A stretch of DNA of 62,018 nt from Phycisphaerae bacterium (GTDB lineage Bacteria; Planctomycetota; Phycisphaerae; UBA1845): the NCBI GenBank assembly GCA_029260115.1, contig JAJDDW010000091.1, positions 1 through 62,018 on the forward strand. The letters are read 5' to 3'. The translations under genes and the position numbers were made by a program. This document shows positions 43,185 through 51,577 of the stretch, piece after piece; the stretch's first letter is position 1, and the number at the start of each line of letters is the position of its first letter. Below the pieces are notes generated by a model. It searched no databases. It had not been told where the DNA came from and was given only the letters and a program-made list of their open reading frames with translations.

Positions 43185-44363
43185 GTGTCATATTCTCTTC
43201 GTTCTGAAAATAGAAACCGAAAACGCGGTGTAGTCATGGCTATGGTAGCGATGACTATGATTGTCCTCATCGGATTCGGCGCTTTGACAATTGATCTTGG
43301 TTACATGTATAACGTCCGCGCAGATTTGCAAAACGCGGCTGATGCAGCTGCACTTACAGGTGTTTCTGCACTTACCAGTGACCTCATGACTAATGTACGC
43401 TCCAATAGAAACGACACCGCGTCTTTAGTGCTAGTCAAGAAACTAGCGATTCGACGGGCACAACAGATTGCTCTACAAAACTCAACGCTTGGATTAGATT
43501 CCACGCAAATTGGCACTGATGGTGTGCGCGTAGGATGGATTGATGTGGAATCAGGCGATAGCCTATTACGTACCGACGTACCAATATCCCAATTTAACGC
43601 AGTTGCAGTACGAATTGACCGAACATCTGGAAGCGTTAACGGCCCTGTTAGTTTATTTTTTGCATCAGTGCTGGGTTTCAAAAATGTGGATGTGAGTGCT
43701 TATGCGGTAGCCTCGTTTGACGATAGGCTGATTGGCGTGAATACAGCGTCTGATTGTGCAGGATTTCTACCCGTCACCATGGATATTAATCAGTATACAC
43801 AACAGATGGCTACAGGGGGAGATCTCTTTGGTTTCGACGAAACGATCGAAAGCGTAACCACAGCCGCAGACGGTACAAATGAAGTGATTGCATTTCCCAA
43901 CGAGCAGGCCCCCGGAAATTTTGGACTATTAAACATAGGCTTGGCTAACCAGAGTCTAACCGCGCTAGCTGGGCAAGTGGAAGATGGCGTCACCCCTGAA
44001 GATTTTGATTTAGAAACAGGATCAAGTGAAATCTATTTCTTTGACTCAGACGGCCAACCAACTTCTTTCAGCATCACTGGAAATCCCGGTTTGAAGGCAT
44101 CGCTGGAAGGTAGTTTTGATACACTCGTCGGGAAAGTCGTTGCTTTATTCGTTCACGATAGTGTTGTAGATAGTGGTTCAGGCGCTACCTATAACATTGT
44201 AGGAGTTCGTTGGGTACGTGTCATGGATGTCAGACTACAAACTGCCAATGCGAATCGAGGGCTCTGGCTTCAACCAGTAGCCTACACATGCGATGGTGTA
44301 ATTGTAGATGATGATGCACCAAGCTCAGCTGGTGTAGCTGGTAAAATTATGTTGGTTCGTTAA
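43185..44363 (+). CDS. TadG-like pilus/surface protein
   Basis: GTG at 43185 with AGGAG 7 nt upstream gives 392 aa; the GTG at 43122 is less likely. It has a basic N-terminus (SENRNRKRGVV), a hydrophobic segment (MAMVAMTMIVLIGFGALTID) and a DLGYMYNVRADLQNAADAAAL stretch, which is the Flp pilus TadE/G-like N-terminal region. The rest is a secreted beta-rich domain with no recognised motif. Planctomycetes often have such orphan TadG genes. The other tad genes are not in the window. The 3' end overlaps speB, on the other strand, by 4 bp. Confidence 0.8.
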   Translation: MSYSLRSENRNRKRGVVMAMVAMTMIVLIGFGALTIDLGYMYNVRADLQNAADAAALTGVSALTSDLMTNVRSNRNDTASLVLVKKLAIRRAQQIALQNSTLGLDSTQIGTDGVRVGWIDVESGDSLLRTDVPISQFNAVAVRIDRTSGSVNGPVSLFFASVLGFKNVDVSAYAVASFDDRLIGVNTASDCAGFLPVTMDINQYTQQMATGGDLFGFDETIESVTTAADGTNEVIAFPNEQAPGNFGLLNIGLANQSLTALAGQVEDGVTPEDFDLETGSSEIYFFDSDGQPTSFSITGNPGLKASLEGSFDTLVGKVVALFVHDSVVDSGSGATYNIVGVRWVRVMDVRLQTANANRGLWLQPVAYTCDGVIVDDDAPSSAGVAGKIMLVR

Positions 44364-45232
44364 CTGGCCTGCGTCACATAACCAATAAGCTTGTATAATA
44401 ATCTCGCAGCTAAGTATTCCGTCACATTTTGACCGGGGATCGGCGACACTTCCACCACATCAGCCGCGACGATTTTCTTCTCCATCGCTACCAGTCGTAG
44501 CAATCCCGTGACCTGATACCAGTCGAGTCCGCCAGGCTCTGGCGTGCCCGTACCCGGCGCTAGTGACGGATCAAAACCATCAATATCAATAGTCACGTAA
44601 ACCGTATCCCCCAACTGATCCATCATGCGATCCAGGCTGTCTTCCTCAAAAAGACAATCACGCGCGCTAATCGGTTTGATCTTAGACTTTTTCGCAAAGG
44701 TATGCTCTTCCAAGCTGACGCTACGAATCCCTACCGGCACTACGTTAGCGCCACGCTCCAGCACCCGGCGCATCACACAGGCGTGAGAATATTTTGAATC
44801 TTGATACTTATCGCGCAGGTCCAGATGGGCATCGATCTGTAACACCGACAGTTTCTTATGTTGGCCCATCACCGCACGAACTAGGGCAGACGTAATGCTA
44901 TGTTCTCCGCCAACGCCAATCAAAAATTTACCATCGTCAACAATTCGCTTCGCCGCTCTGTATATATCATGGTGCATCGCCTCAGGCCCAGCAGCATTGG
45001 TCTCCAGCGGATCGAGCGTGGCAATGCCAACGTCATGATATTCTCGCGCCAATTCATCATCAAAATATTCAACATGATGAGACGCGGATAACATGGCCGA
45101 TGGACCATTTCGGCAACCCGTCTTAAAAGATGCCGTCGCGTCGTAAGGAATTGGCAAAATAACAAACCGCGCACTTTCGTATTGGCTATGCGCGGAATCA
45201 AGGGCAAAAAAATTATTCGGTGTAACGCTCAT
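44360..45232 (-). CDS. speB: Agmatinase (ureohydrolase)
   Basis: A 290-aa protein, standard length. Two-manganese ligands of the arginase fold are all present: His111 in GGEHS, Asp134/His136/Asp138 in DAHLDLRD, and Asp216/Asp218 in IDIDGFDP. It hydrolyses agmatine to putrescine and urea. It lies last in a leftward operon with the arginine decarboxylase and the DHS-like gene, spaced 27 bp from the latter, so the chemistry is continuous: arginine, agmatine, putrescine. Confidence 0.93.
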   Translation of the reverse strand: MSVTPNNFFALDSAHSQYESARFVILPIPYDATASFKTGCRNGPSAMLSASHHVEYFDDELAREYHDVGIATLDPLETNAAGPEAMHHDIYRAAKRIVDDGKFLIGVGGEHSITSALVRAVMGQHKKLSVLQIDAHLDLRDKYQDSKYSHACVMRRVLERGANVVPVGIRSVSLEEHTFAKKSKIKPISARDCLFEEDSLDRMMDQLGDTVYVTIDIDGFDPSLAPGTGTPEPGGLDWYQVTGLLRLVAMEKKIVAADVVEVSPIPGQNVTEYLAARLLYKLIGYVTQAS

Positions 45233-45259
45233 GATATTACCGCATGGAAAGTTGGTATT

Positions 45260-46396
45260 TTATTTGAATAAGTCAGGATGGCTCACACGCAATTTATCGT
45301 TGCTATTGGCCGAGCGACGTAGCGATTCGGTCATCTCGTCTATCTTGGAAAACAACCGTTTTTGAGGCCTGGGCTTAGCCCGACAAAGCGCATATTGCGC
45401 GATAAGCGGCAACGTCAGTGACGCACACGAATACACTACCACATTATCTTTATAGGCGTCCTTGAGCTTGCCCCAGCTCCGCGCTTCAGAAGGCGTTGCA
45501 CCGGATAGCCCGCCCCAGTGCGGTGAGTCCGTCGTCAATTGCAAAAAGTAATCATGCCCACCTTTAGTTACGTCATAAAGAATCTGATGAAGTGTAGGTT
45601 GAGTCTGCAGATAAAAATTCTTCGGCGACCCGCCACCAACCACGACCACACCATTTCGCTCTGCCGCACGAACGATAGCTGCAGTCTCAATCACATCTAA
45701 CACCGGGCTAAGCTGTACAGGCGACTTAAAAAGATGGGGCATAATCAAATTCATACCAATCGACGAATCGCCCGGAGACGACGTATAGATGGGCACGTCA
45801 TGTCCTGCCGCCACAGCCACGAATGACTTTTCAGGTTTTGGGGCAATAGATTGAACTGTCTTACCGAGATGATGATGAAGCGCCGCGGACGAAAAAGGCT
45901 TATCTTGGCCGATGGCTTTGACCGCATTCAGAATAACTCTATCCGTCGCTTCAAGCGTATCGTTATCATGAATAAAAACGTCATATATGCGCGCTATGCT
46001 CTTATCTGCCAGGGTGTTATCATCCACATCCGGGCTACCTTGAACCATCGGAAACTCAAATGGGCGATGTAAGTCGTGGTAGATATTGGCGCCGGTCGAC
46101 ACGAAAAAATCTACAAAGCCTCGCTCGATCAACGTTTTGAATATCCCGCTCATGCCAATTGGGGTCATCGCTCCCGCGACTGTCATGCCCACGGTCGCGC
46201 CCGAATCGAGCATGCGGACATACAACTGAGCTGCAGCGGCTAGGCGACGGGCATTAAATCCGCTCTTGGCGTAGACGTTGTCTATCAAATCCGCGACCGC
46301 TTCGTTTCCGGTTAATTCAAGCGGTTCGATCTGTGGACCGTCCAGCAGGTTTTCTTTCTGCTGACATGGATGCGGCGCGTGTCTATCTGAATTCAT
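45260..46396 (-). CDS. Deoxyhypusine synthase-like enzyme (likely homospermidine synthase)
   Basis: A 378-aa protein of the DHS fold: MTVAGAMTPIGMSG, VDFFVSTGANIYHDLH, VPIYTSSPGDSSIGMN, and the catalytic-lysine block GGGSPKNF at about Lys259. Bacteria generally lack the eIF5A substrate, and related bacterial enzymes make homospermidine or related polyamines from putrescine and spermidine with NAD. The position between arginine decarboxylase and agmatinase supports that role here. Spacing is 39 bp after pdaD and 27 bp before speB. The product is inferred, not shown. Confidence 0.85.
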   Translation of the reverse strand: MNSDRHAPHPCQQKENLLDGPQIEPLELTGNEAVADLIDNVYAKSGFNARRLAAAAQLYVRMLDSGATVGMTVAGAMTPIGMSGIFKTLIERGFVDFFVSTGANIYHDLHRPFEFPMVQGSPDVDDNTLADKSIARIYDVFIHDNDTLEATDRVILNAVKAIGQDKPFSSAALHHHLGKTVQSIAPKPEKSFVAVAAGHDVPIYTSSPGDSSIGMNLIMPHLFKSPVQLSPVLDVIETAAIVRAAERNGVVVVGGGSPKNFYLQTQPTLHQILYDVTKGGHDYFLQLTTDSPHWGGLSGATPSEARSWGKLKDAYKDNVVVYSCASLTLPLIAQYALCRAKPRPQKRLFSKIDEMTESLRRSANSNDKLRVSHPDLFK

Positions 46397-46435
46397 AGGA
46401 GATTCTCGTATGCGATGATAATTATGATTAGGTGA

Positions 46436-46990
46436 CTAGAGGATCAAAACCGCAGCTGAAACCACGGTCGTCCACAAACCGTTCTTGTCACCTTCCGCCG
46501 TCTGCGAGACCGCCCGCGTGCGGACGACCAGCCCTTTAGCTTTATATACGTCTTTGCGTTCGTTATAAGCCTTGTCCGGATCAAGATCGATCCCTTGCGT
46601 GGTCGCTAGCATAGACGCAGCCATGTCTTCCACGTAATCGCTCAATACCCTGTGCGTCATGCCAAAGCCATGGTGCTCGCTGATATAACCATGCTGGCTT
46701 TTATCGCTAGCTAGCGCCAGGCCAATTCCCGCACAGGTTAGTCGATTGGGTTCATTGGTGCGAGAATCCGCCAGTACGCAAAAAACAACTTGCCCAGGCG
46801 TCAACAATTTCAGTCCACGTTGCCGAGAAATTATCGAACAAGCTGGTGGAAAAATGCTACTGACTCGCACCAGATTGTACTCGGCAATGCCCGCATTACG
46901 TAGCGCTTCCTCAAAAGATTGTAAATTGTGTCGATGTTTACCGACGCCTTTGGTAAAAAACATTTTCTTAGGTACAAATTGATCTATCAA
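46436..46990 (-). CDS. pdaD: Pyruvoyl-dependent arginine decarboxylase
   Basis: A 184-aa protein of the PvlArgDC family. The self-processing site LVRVSSIFPP places the Ser44-Ser45 cleavage that creates the pyruvoyl group. GISxHHG-like YISEHHGFGM and the following acidic stretch are typical. It makes agmatine from arginine in the cytoplasm without pyridoxal phosphate. It is the first gene of the polyamine operon. About 120 bp separate it from the unrelated rdgB gene upstream. The family length is about 160-190 aa, so it is complete. Confidence 0.93.
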   Translation of the reverse strand: MIDQFVPKKMFFTKGVGKHRHNLQSFEEALRNAGIAEYNLVRVSSIFPPACSIISRQRGLKLLTPGQVVFCVLADSRTNEPNRLTCAGIGLALASDKSQHGYISEHHGFGMTHRVLSDYVEDMAASMLATTQGIDLDPDKAYNERKDVYKAKGLVVRTRAVSQTAEGDKNGLWTTVVSAAVLIL

Positions 46991-47114
46991 TGACCATTCT
47001 CCGCGTATGATGCTAATAATAAAAACGAAAACAGGCTGGGAATTGTAACGGGACTGCCCTACGAAACAAGCCGCGACCCCATCAACTTAAAATGCTATCA
47101 ATCGCCCAGGCAAA

Positions 47115-47729
47115 TCAACGACCTAGGCCCTGCAGCAAGGGTTTCATCTTCGCCTTCATCGCCGATACCGCCTGACCACGATGGCTAATCTTATTCTTCT
47201 GCTCAGCGGACATCTCAGCCGTGGTCTTGCCTAGCTCGGGAACGAAAAACAGCGGGTCATACCCGAAGCCGTTTTCGCCTCTCGCAGACGTTAAGATAAC
47301 ACCATCCACTCTACCCTCGACCTCAGCCAATATTTGTTCCTGATGCGCGAGTACCAACGCACAAACAAAATGAGCCGTCCGCGCCTCAGCCGGCGTGCCA
47401 GCTAGTTCATGCAAAAGCTTCGCATTGTTATCGCTATCCTTAGCCCCGTTGCCAGCAAAACGAGCCGAATGAACTCCAGGATCACCGCCCAGGGCATCCA
47501 CGGCCAAGCCCGAGTCATCTGCCAATGTCCAGTCATCACACAATCCCGCATAGTGAAGCGCCTTTAGCCTGGCATTACCGATAAACGTATCAGAATCTTC
47601 TGCAGGGCAATCAGCCGTCGCCATTTCGCGAAGGCTTTTGACTGTGATTGATAGCCCCTGCAGCGCCGCTTGCATTTCGCGGGCCTTACCGGCGTTGCTC
47701 GATGCAATCAGCAATGTAATGACCGACAT
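47115..47729 (-). CDS. rdgB: RdgB/HAM1 non-canonical purine NTP pyrophosphatase
   Basis: A 204-aa protein with the complete family motifs: ASSNAGKAREM (residues about 9-19), DDSGLAVDALGGDPGVHSARFAG (about 71-93) and FGYDPLFF (about 152), with SHRG near the end. It removes ITP and XTP from nucleotide pools. Its ATG lies 2 nt after the stop of a lipoprotein gene, itself 2 nt after rph. The rph-rdgB pair is a common bacterial arrangement; the lipoprotein between them is unusual. Confidence 0.95.
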   Translation of the reverse strand: MSVITLLIASSNAGKAREMQAALQGLSITVKSLREMATADCPAEDSDTFIGNARLKALHYAGLCDDWTLADDSGLAVDALGGDPGVHSARFAGNGAKDSDNNAKLLHELAGTPAEARTAHFVCALVLAHQEQILAEVEGRVDGVILTSARGENGFGYDPLFFVPELGKTTAEMSAEQKNKISHRGQAVSAMKAKMKPLLQGLGR

Positions 47730-47731
47730 GA

Positions 47732-48580
47732 CTACCAGCCCTCACCCATCTGCGGGATGCGCACCAGTCTCGAAGCCACCGGAATCTTTTTCCCACGATC
47801 GCTCTTGGCGTTATACACCGCGCCGTTGAGTCGATTATACTTCAGCAAATCGTCAGAACGCTGCAACGTCAACACCTCCTGGCTATAGCGTGGTAAACCT
47901 CTTGGTTGAGCGATGACCGCGTCCTCACCAAATGAGCCAACGGATACCGTACTACCTGCTTCGGTGTGATGATAATAAGCTTCATAGCCTCGATCACGAA
48001 GCAGTTTACAAAATTCGGCCGCGGCTTGTTTGAATTCTACAAAATCATCAGTAGGCTCAAAAACGCCTACCTGCAACGTGTATACGCCAATGGCTTCGCT
48101 CAAATCCCATTCTGTCCGACCAGCATGAGGCGTGGGGTAACGAACTTTGCGTGCTCGTAGAAAGAAATATTTTCCCTGCGCATCCGCAAGCGAACGAAGA
48201 AACGACAAATCCGCCGTCATTTGCTTCGGCGTACTGCGCCGGCCCGTCCCAGCCTCCGTTTTTCGATAATACTTGCCATAATACAGACGCGCCGTGTAAT
48301 CTGAATCTTCTTGGATCACTACATCGCGTGCGCGAATGCCTTTGGTCTGTCGCAGCATGTCGGCTACTTGTTCGATCTGCGCTCGGTGATATTCCCCGGT
48401 AATTTCTAAACACAAAATCGACCAGGGTGCGCCTTTAGGGCCAAACAGCCCACCAGAACTGTGTTTGCCCAATGAGCCTGCATTCCCCGGCGATTGACAG
48501 CCAACTATTCCCGCGCTGCCCGCAACAAACATCGTAAAACAGCAAACATATTTAAGCCGTTGTTTCATATGCATAATCAC
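47732..48580 (-). CDS. Lipoprotein between rph and rdgB
   Basis: About 280 aa. The signal is MKQRLKYVCCFTMFVAGSAG-like in layout, with lipobox GIVGC. Candidate starts are GTG 48580, ATG 48574 and ATG 48568; the last gives the best basic N-region. The mature protein begins with a Gly/Ser-rich linker. A mixed alpha/beta domain follows with an EITGEYHRAQIEQVADML helix, possibly SPOR-like in layout, and repeats of YxVxVG strands (YTLQVGVFE, YEAYYHH). No exact family is recognised. Predicted to be periplasmic. It is inserted within an otherwise standard RNA/nucleotide-hygiene operon. Confidence 0.7.
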   Translation of the reverse strand: MIMHMKQRLKYVCCFTMFVAGSAGIVGCQSPGNAGSLGKHSSGGLFGPKGAPWSILCLEITGEYHRAQIEQVADMLRQTKGIRARDVVIQEDSDYTARLYYGKYYRKTEAGTGRRSTPKQMTADLSFLRSLADAQGKYFFLRARKVRYPTPHAGRTEWDLSEAIGVYTLQVGVFEPTDDFVEFKQAAAEFCKLLRDRGYEAYYHHTEAGSTVSVGSFGEDAVIAQPRGLPRYSQEVLTLQRSDDLLKYNRLNGAVYNAKSDRGKKIPVASRLVRIPQMGEGW

Positions 48581-48582
48581 TA

Positions 48583-49317
48583 TTACTTCGCAGTCAGTTT
48601 GGTGCGTCGTCGCAGGGACTTTTGTTGTACATCAAGCAAATCCTTAATGCCCCGCGAAGCCAAGTTAAGCAGTCGATCAAGGTCTTTACGAGAAAACGTC
48701 GTTCGTTCGCCGGTCCCCTGAACTTCGATAAACTGACCAGACGCTGTCATCACGACATTCATATCCACATCAGCCTGCGAGTCTTCCACATAATCCAAAT
48801 CGAGTAGCGCCTTGCCGTCAACCACACCAACACTAACCGCAGCCACAGCCTCGCGCATTGGTGAATTGCGTATCAGCTTCATTTTCATCGCATGCTTGAT
48901 CGCATCGCAAACTGCCACATACGCGCCCGTAATGCTAGCCGTGCGCGTCCCGCCATCCGCTTGCAACACATCACAATCGACAAGAATAGAATTTTCACCT
49001 AGCACATCCATATCAGCCACCGATCGAAGCGATCGTCCGATGAGCCGCTGAATTTCCTGCGTTCGACCATCTATCTTACTGCGATTCCGCCTACGCCGTG
49101 AGTTAGTCGCGCCAGGAAGCATGTCATATTCCGCAGTAATCCAGCCGCTGCCTTGCCCCGACTTCCATTTCGGAACGCTGGTTTCCCAGCAGGCCGTGCA
49201 TAGCACAACCGTTTCGCCGGTGCGAATCAGCACCGAACCCGCCGCATTTTTCGTGTACCCACGGGTGATTTCGACCGGACGATTCTCATTGAATTTTCTT
49301 TGATACGATCGAGCCAT
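48583..49317 (-). CDS. rph: Ribonuclease PH
   Basis: A 244-aa protein of the RNase PH family: [15 protein letters not shown], the [20 protein letters not shown] phosphate-binding region, [19 protein letters not shown] and [18 protein letters not shown] in the right order. It trims the 3' end of tRNA precursors by phosphorolysis. The encoded tRNA-Thr lacks CCA, which fits a need for 3' processing and CCA addition. Its stop is 2 nt before the next gene in the operon. A family A palindrome lies just upstream of its start. Confidence 0.96.
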   Translation of the reverse strand: MARSYQRKFNENRPVEITRGYTKNAAGSVLIRTGETVVLCTACWETSVPKWKSGQGSGWITAEYDMLPGATNSRRRRNRSKIDGRTQEIQRLIGRSLRSVADMDVLGENSILVDCDVLQADGGTRTASITGAYVAVCDAIKHAMKMKLIRNSPMREAVAAVSVGVVDGKALLDLDYVEDSQADVDMNVVMTASGQFIEVQGTGERTTFSRKDLDRLLNLASRGIKDLLDVQQKSLRRRTKLTAK

Positions 49318-49347
49318 TTTGTTTTATACCTTTATATCTCGCCCCCC

Positions 49348-49373
49348 GAGCCGCGGGCTTCAGCCCGCGCGGA
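49348..49373. repeat. Short GC palindrome, family A (copy 3)
   Basis: GAGCCGCGGGC-TTCA-GCCCGCG core with a CGGA tail, nearly identical to the copy at the right window edge (61995). It lies upstream of rph. Confidence 0.7.
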
Positions 49374-49500
49374 CGCACGAATATTTTAAAATTTTCAAAA
49401 CCCGGTAACGCCCAAAGTTGGATGGCATGGATAAGCCACAGCTTGAGGCGATCCAGTAATTTACTCTCGTCCAGTGCTATCACTCGGTGCTACGGTTTTG

Positions 49501-49612
49501 TCATTCCCGCGCAGTCAGAAATCCCTCGCGATGCCATAAATGGGCCACAACGGGATTCTCGTCTGCGCGGGAATGACGGAGAACCAGGGCTTTGCGGTTT
49601 TCCGCAATACAA
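49501..49612. mobile_element. MITE-like palindromic element, family B (copy 2)
   Basis: TCATTCCCGCGCA at the left is mirrored by TGCGCGGGAATGA (49564-49576). An extension with GGGCTTTGC and TTCCGCAA follows, as in the copy at 20992-21104. The two full copies share both ends but differ in the centre. It lies between the rph and tsaE operons with no gene of its own. Confidence 0.8.
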
Positions 49613-49662
49613 GTCACCCATGAAATCATGCGTGGGAAAGTATGTACCGTTCACAACCCCTG

Positions 49663-50148
49663 TCAACTTCGCCAAGCGCTCATTGATCGCACAAAATCAC
49701 ACGCCCGATCACCAAGTCCACGAATACTAAATGCGCGGCTTCGCTCACCCGTCGATGTAATCTCAATCCACATCATCTCATCCGGTAAAATCGAATGAAC
49801 ACGATCAGCCCACTCCACAACCACTACCGCATCGCCAGCCGTCATTTCGTCAAAGCCCAGGGCCGCTAATTCACCCGGCGTAGCCAATCGATAAGTATCC
49901 AAATGATACACCAGGACACGCCCCGCATATTCATTTATCAGTGTAAACGTAGGGCTAGTGACGTGTTGGTCATCAGAAAGTCCGTTGCCTTTTGCCATGC
50001 CTTGAACTAGCGCAGTCTTCCCCGTGCCAAGCTGCCCAACCAGTCCAATCGTAAGACCGGGCCACAACCGAGCACCGATCCACGAGCCTAGCGCCAAAGT
50101 CTCCTCCGGTGACGCGGTCGATGTTTGATATGTTGCTTCGGCGATCAA
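49663..50148 (-). CDS. tsaE: TsaE, tRNA threonylcarbamoyladenosine synthesis ATPase
   Basis: A 161-aa protein with a P-loop GQLGTGKTAL (residues about 39-48), the TSPTFTLINEY switch, HLDTYRL and VVVEWADR: the full TsaE series. It is the ATPase that drives the TsaB-TsaD complex. The gene's start overlaps the stop of thiL by 4 bp, so both are on one transcript. Its partners tsaB (1-627) and tsaD (26278) are elsewhere in this window. Confidence 0.95.
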   Translation of the reverse strand: MIAEATYQTSTASPEETLALGSWIGARLWPGLTIGLVGQLGTGKTALVQGMAKGNGLSDDQHVTSPTFTLINEYAGRVLVYHLDTYRLATPGELAALGFDEMTAGDAVVVVEWADRVHSILPDEMMWIEITSTGERSRAFSIRGLGDRACDFVRSMSAWRS

Positions 50149-51089
50149 TGAACAAACCCTTTCGGCCTCAGCGTTTGCGATGACCCGTCTAATTGTTTCA
50201 TCGTCATTCCTTTCGATGACTCAGTGACTACGCCAATGGCTATGATGGGTAGTTCCACAAAATCATCCGCCCGCCCAGCTAATAGTAGCTCAAAATCTTC
50301 TCCGTCGCACAGCGCGTGCGATATAGCCGGTTGCCCATCATCCCTACTTGCCTGCTGAGCATCCGTATGAATCGTCGCTTTGAGTAATCGCTCATCCAAC
50401 ATGCACCCAACGTCAGATGCTTGGCACAATCGCCAGCAATCTAGCGATAGGCCATCGCTAATGTCCATCATCGCATGAAGATTCGCGCCGAGCGACTCCG
50501 CGATTCTTCGCGCCTCGTGGATGCGGGGTGTGAAGGTCATATGCCTTCCGCGTAAACTGCCGCCCAACTTTCCCGTCACATATAATTCATCACCCGCCCG
50601 AGCGCCGCATCGCGAGATGGGGTCCACACCGGGCCAAGGCATTGCGCTGATGCAAACATCGATAGCCAATCTGCCCGCCCACGCGGTTGTATCACCACCT
50701 ACGATGGCCACCTCAAACGAAGAAGCCATTTCCAGCATGCCCGTAAAAAGTTGTTTCATCCAAGAGAGTTCGCACGTTTTCGGCAGCGCGAGCGACACGG
50801 TTGCCGCGACAGGGTTAACCGCCATAGCCGCACAATCACTCAAGCAGCAAGCGATTGCCTTGCGACCAATTTGTTCGGGCCTGTGTATAGTTGTGTCAAA
50901 ATGGACCCCATCCAGCAACATATCACTGGATAATAGCGATAAACCCTCATCCGGTAATAGCACAGCCATATCATCGCCGATACCAAGCCCAACCCGACGA
51001 TTGACGGGTTGTTGCTCAGTTAGCCAAGCAACAAAATCTAACTCATTATTCATCCGGCTGATGATACTCTTTTCAGCCTCTATCCGCAT
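50145..51089 (-). CDS. thiL: Thiamine-monophosphate kinase
   Basis: About 310 aa of the AIR-synthase/ThiL family: GIGDDMAVLL, SSDMLLDGVHFD, GRKAIACCLSDCAAM, VGGDTTAW, and MDISDGLSLD with ALCDGEDFELLL. It phosphorylates thiamine monophosphate to the diphosphate. The start is ambiguous: ATG at 51089, or ATG at 51053 (MNNELDFVAWL). The latter resembles the usual family N-terminus, but neither has a clear ribosome site. It overlaps tsaE by 4 bp. Confidence 0.93.
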   Translation of the reverse strand: MRIEAEKSIISRMNNELDFVAWLTEQQPVNRRVGLGIGDDMAVLLPDEGLSLLSSDMLLDGVHFDTTIHRPEQIGRKAIACCLSDCAAMAVNPVAATVSLALPKTCELSWMKQLFTGMLEMASSFEVAIVGGDTTAWAGRLAIDVCISAMPWPGVDPISRCGARAGDELYVTGKLGGSLRGRHMTFTPRIHEARRIAESLGANLHAMMDISDGLSLDCWRLCQASDVGCMLDERLLKATIHTDAQQASRDDGQPAISHALCDGEDFELLLAGRADDFVELPIIAIGVVTESSKGMTMKQLDGSSQTLRPKGFVH

Positions 51090-51102
51090 CTCAGTGATGT
51101 AA

Positions 51103-51577
51103 CGTGGATACTCGGGGCAATGACTGATGAGTCTATAGGCACATAGGTGAGAGTAAATAATGAAGTGAGTCTGTCGTTTTCAAGCTATGTGATCGTAGAG
51201 AAAATATTTTTGAGCGATCACCGGCGACGTTCTTTAAGTGGAAGGGAAGCATCAGTAGCTACCTAATTATGACGTGTTAACGACTAATCGCATGGAATGT
51301 ATCACGAGCAAAAATTCAGTAAATGGTATTATGCTGACCGATACTGTAGTATATAGCAACCGCAGGCGCGGTCTCAACGTATGTGTAGAAGGCATGCGTT
51401 TGGGGGCATGGGTAAGCAACAGCATTCCGTATTGCAAAGCGGCCATCCGGGGGGGGCTAATCCCGATCTGTTTCGGGACACGGGGTATCCATCATACAGT
51501 GCGCATGAACCGCGCGATGATACTAAGGATGTGAACGTCGTAAATCCTAAACGACGGCCATGGATGGTTGGTAATTT
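51103..51577. other. Gene-free gap between thiL and the DUF1571 gene
   Basis: Divergent promoter region. A small hairpin TCCCGA-TCTGTT-TCGGGA lies near 51462-51479, after a run of eight G (about 51450-51457). No convincing coding frame: an 86-codon plus frame at 51274-51534 has no ribosome site and an unnatural composition. Confidence 0.45.

Noticed and set aside
44360..44363. Overlap of TadG and speB ends taken as a sequence error
   Set aside because: A 4-bp convergent overlap is ordinary, and both proteins are full length.
50521..51102. Plus-strand open frame of 193 codons
   Set aside because: Exactly antisense to thiL motifs; no ribosome site.
51274..51534. Plus-strand open frame of 86 codons
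   Set aside because: No ribosome site, contains a run of eight G, and no protein-like pattern.
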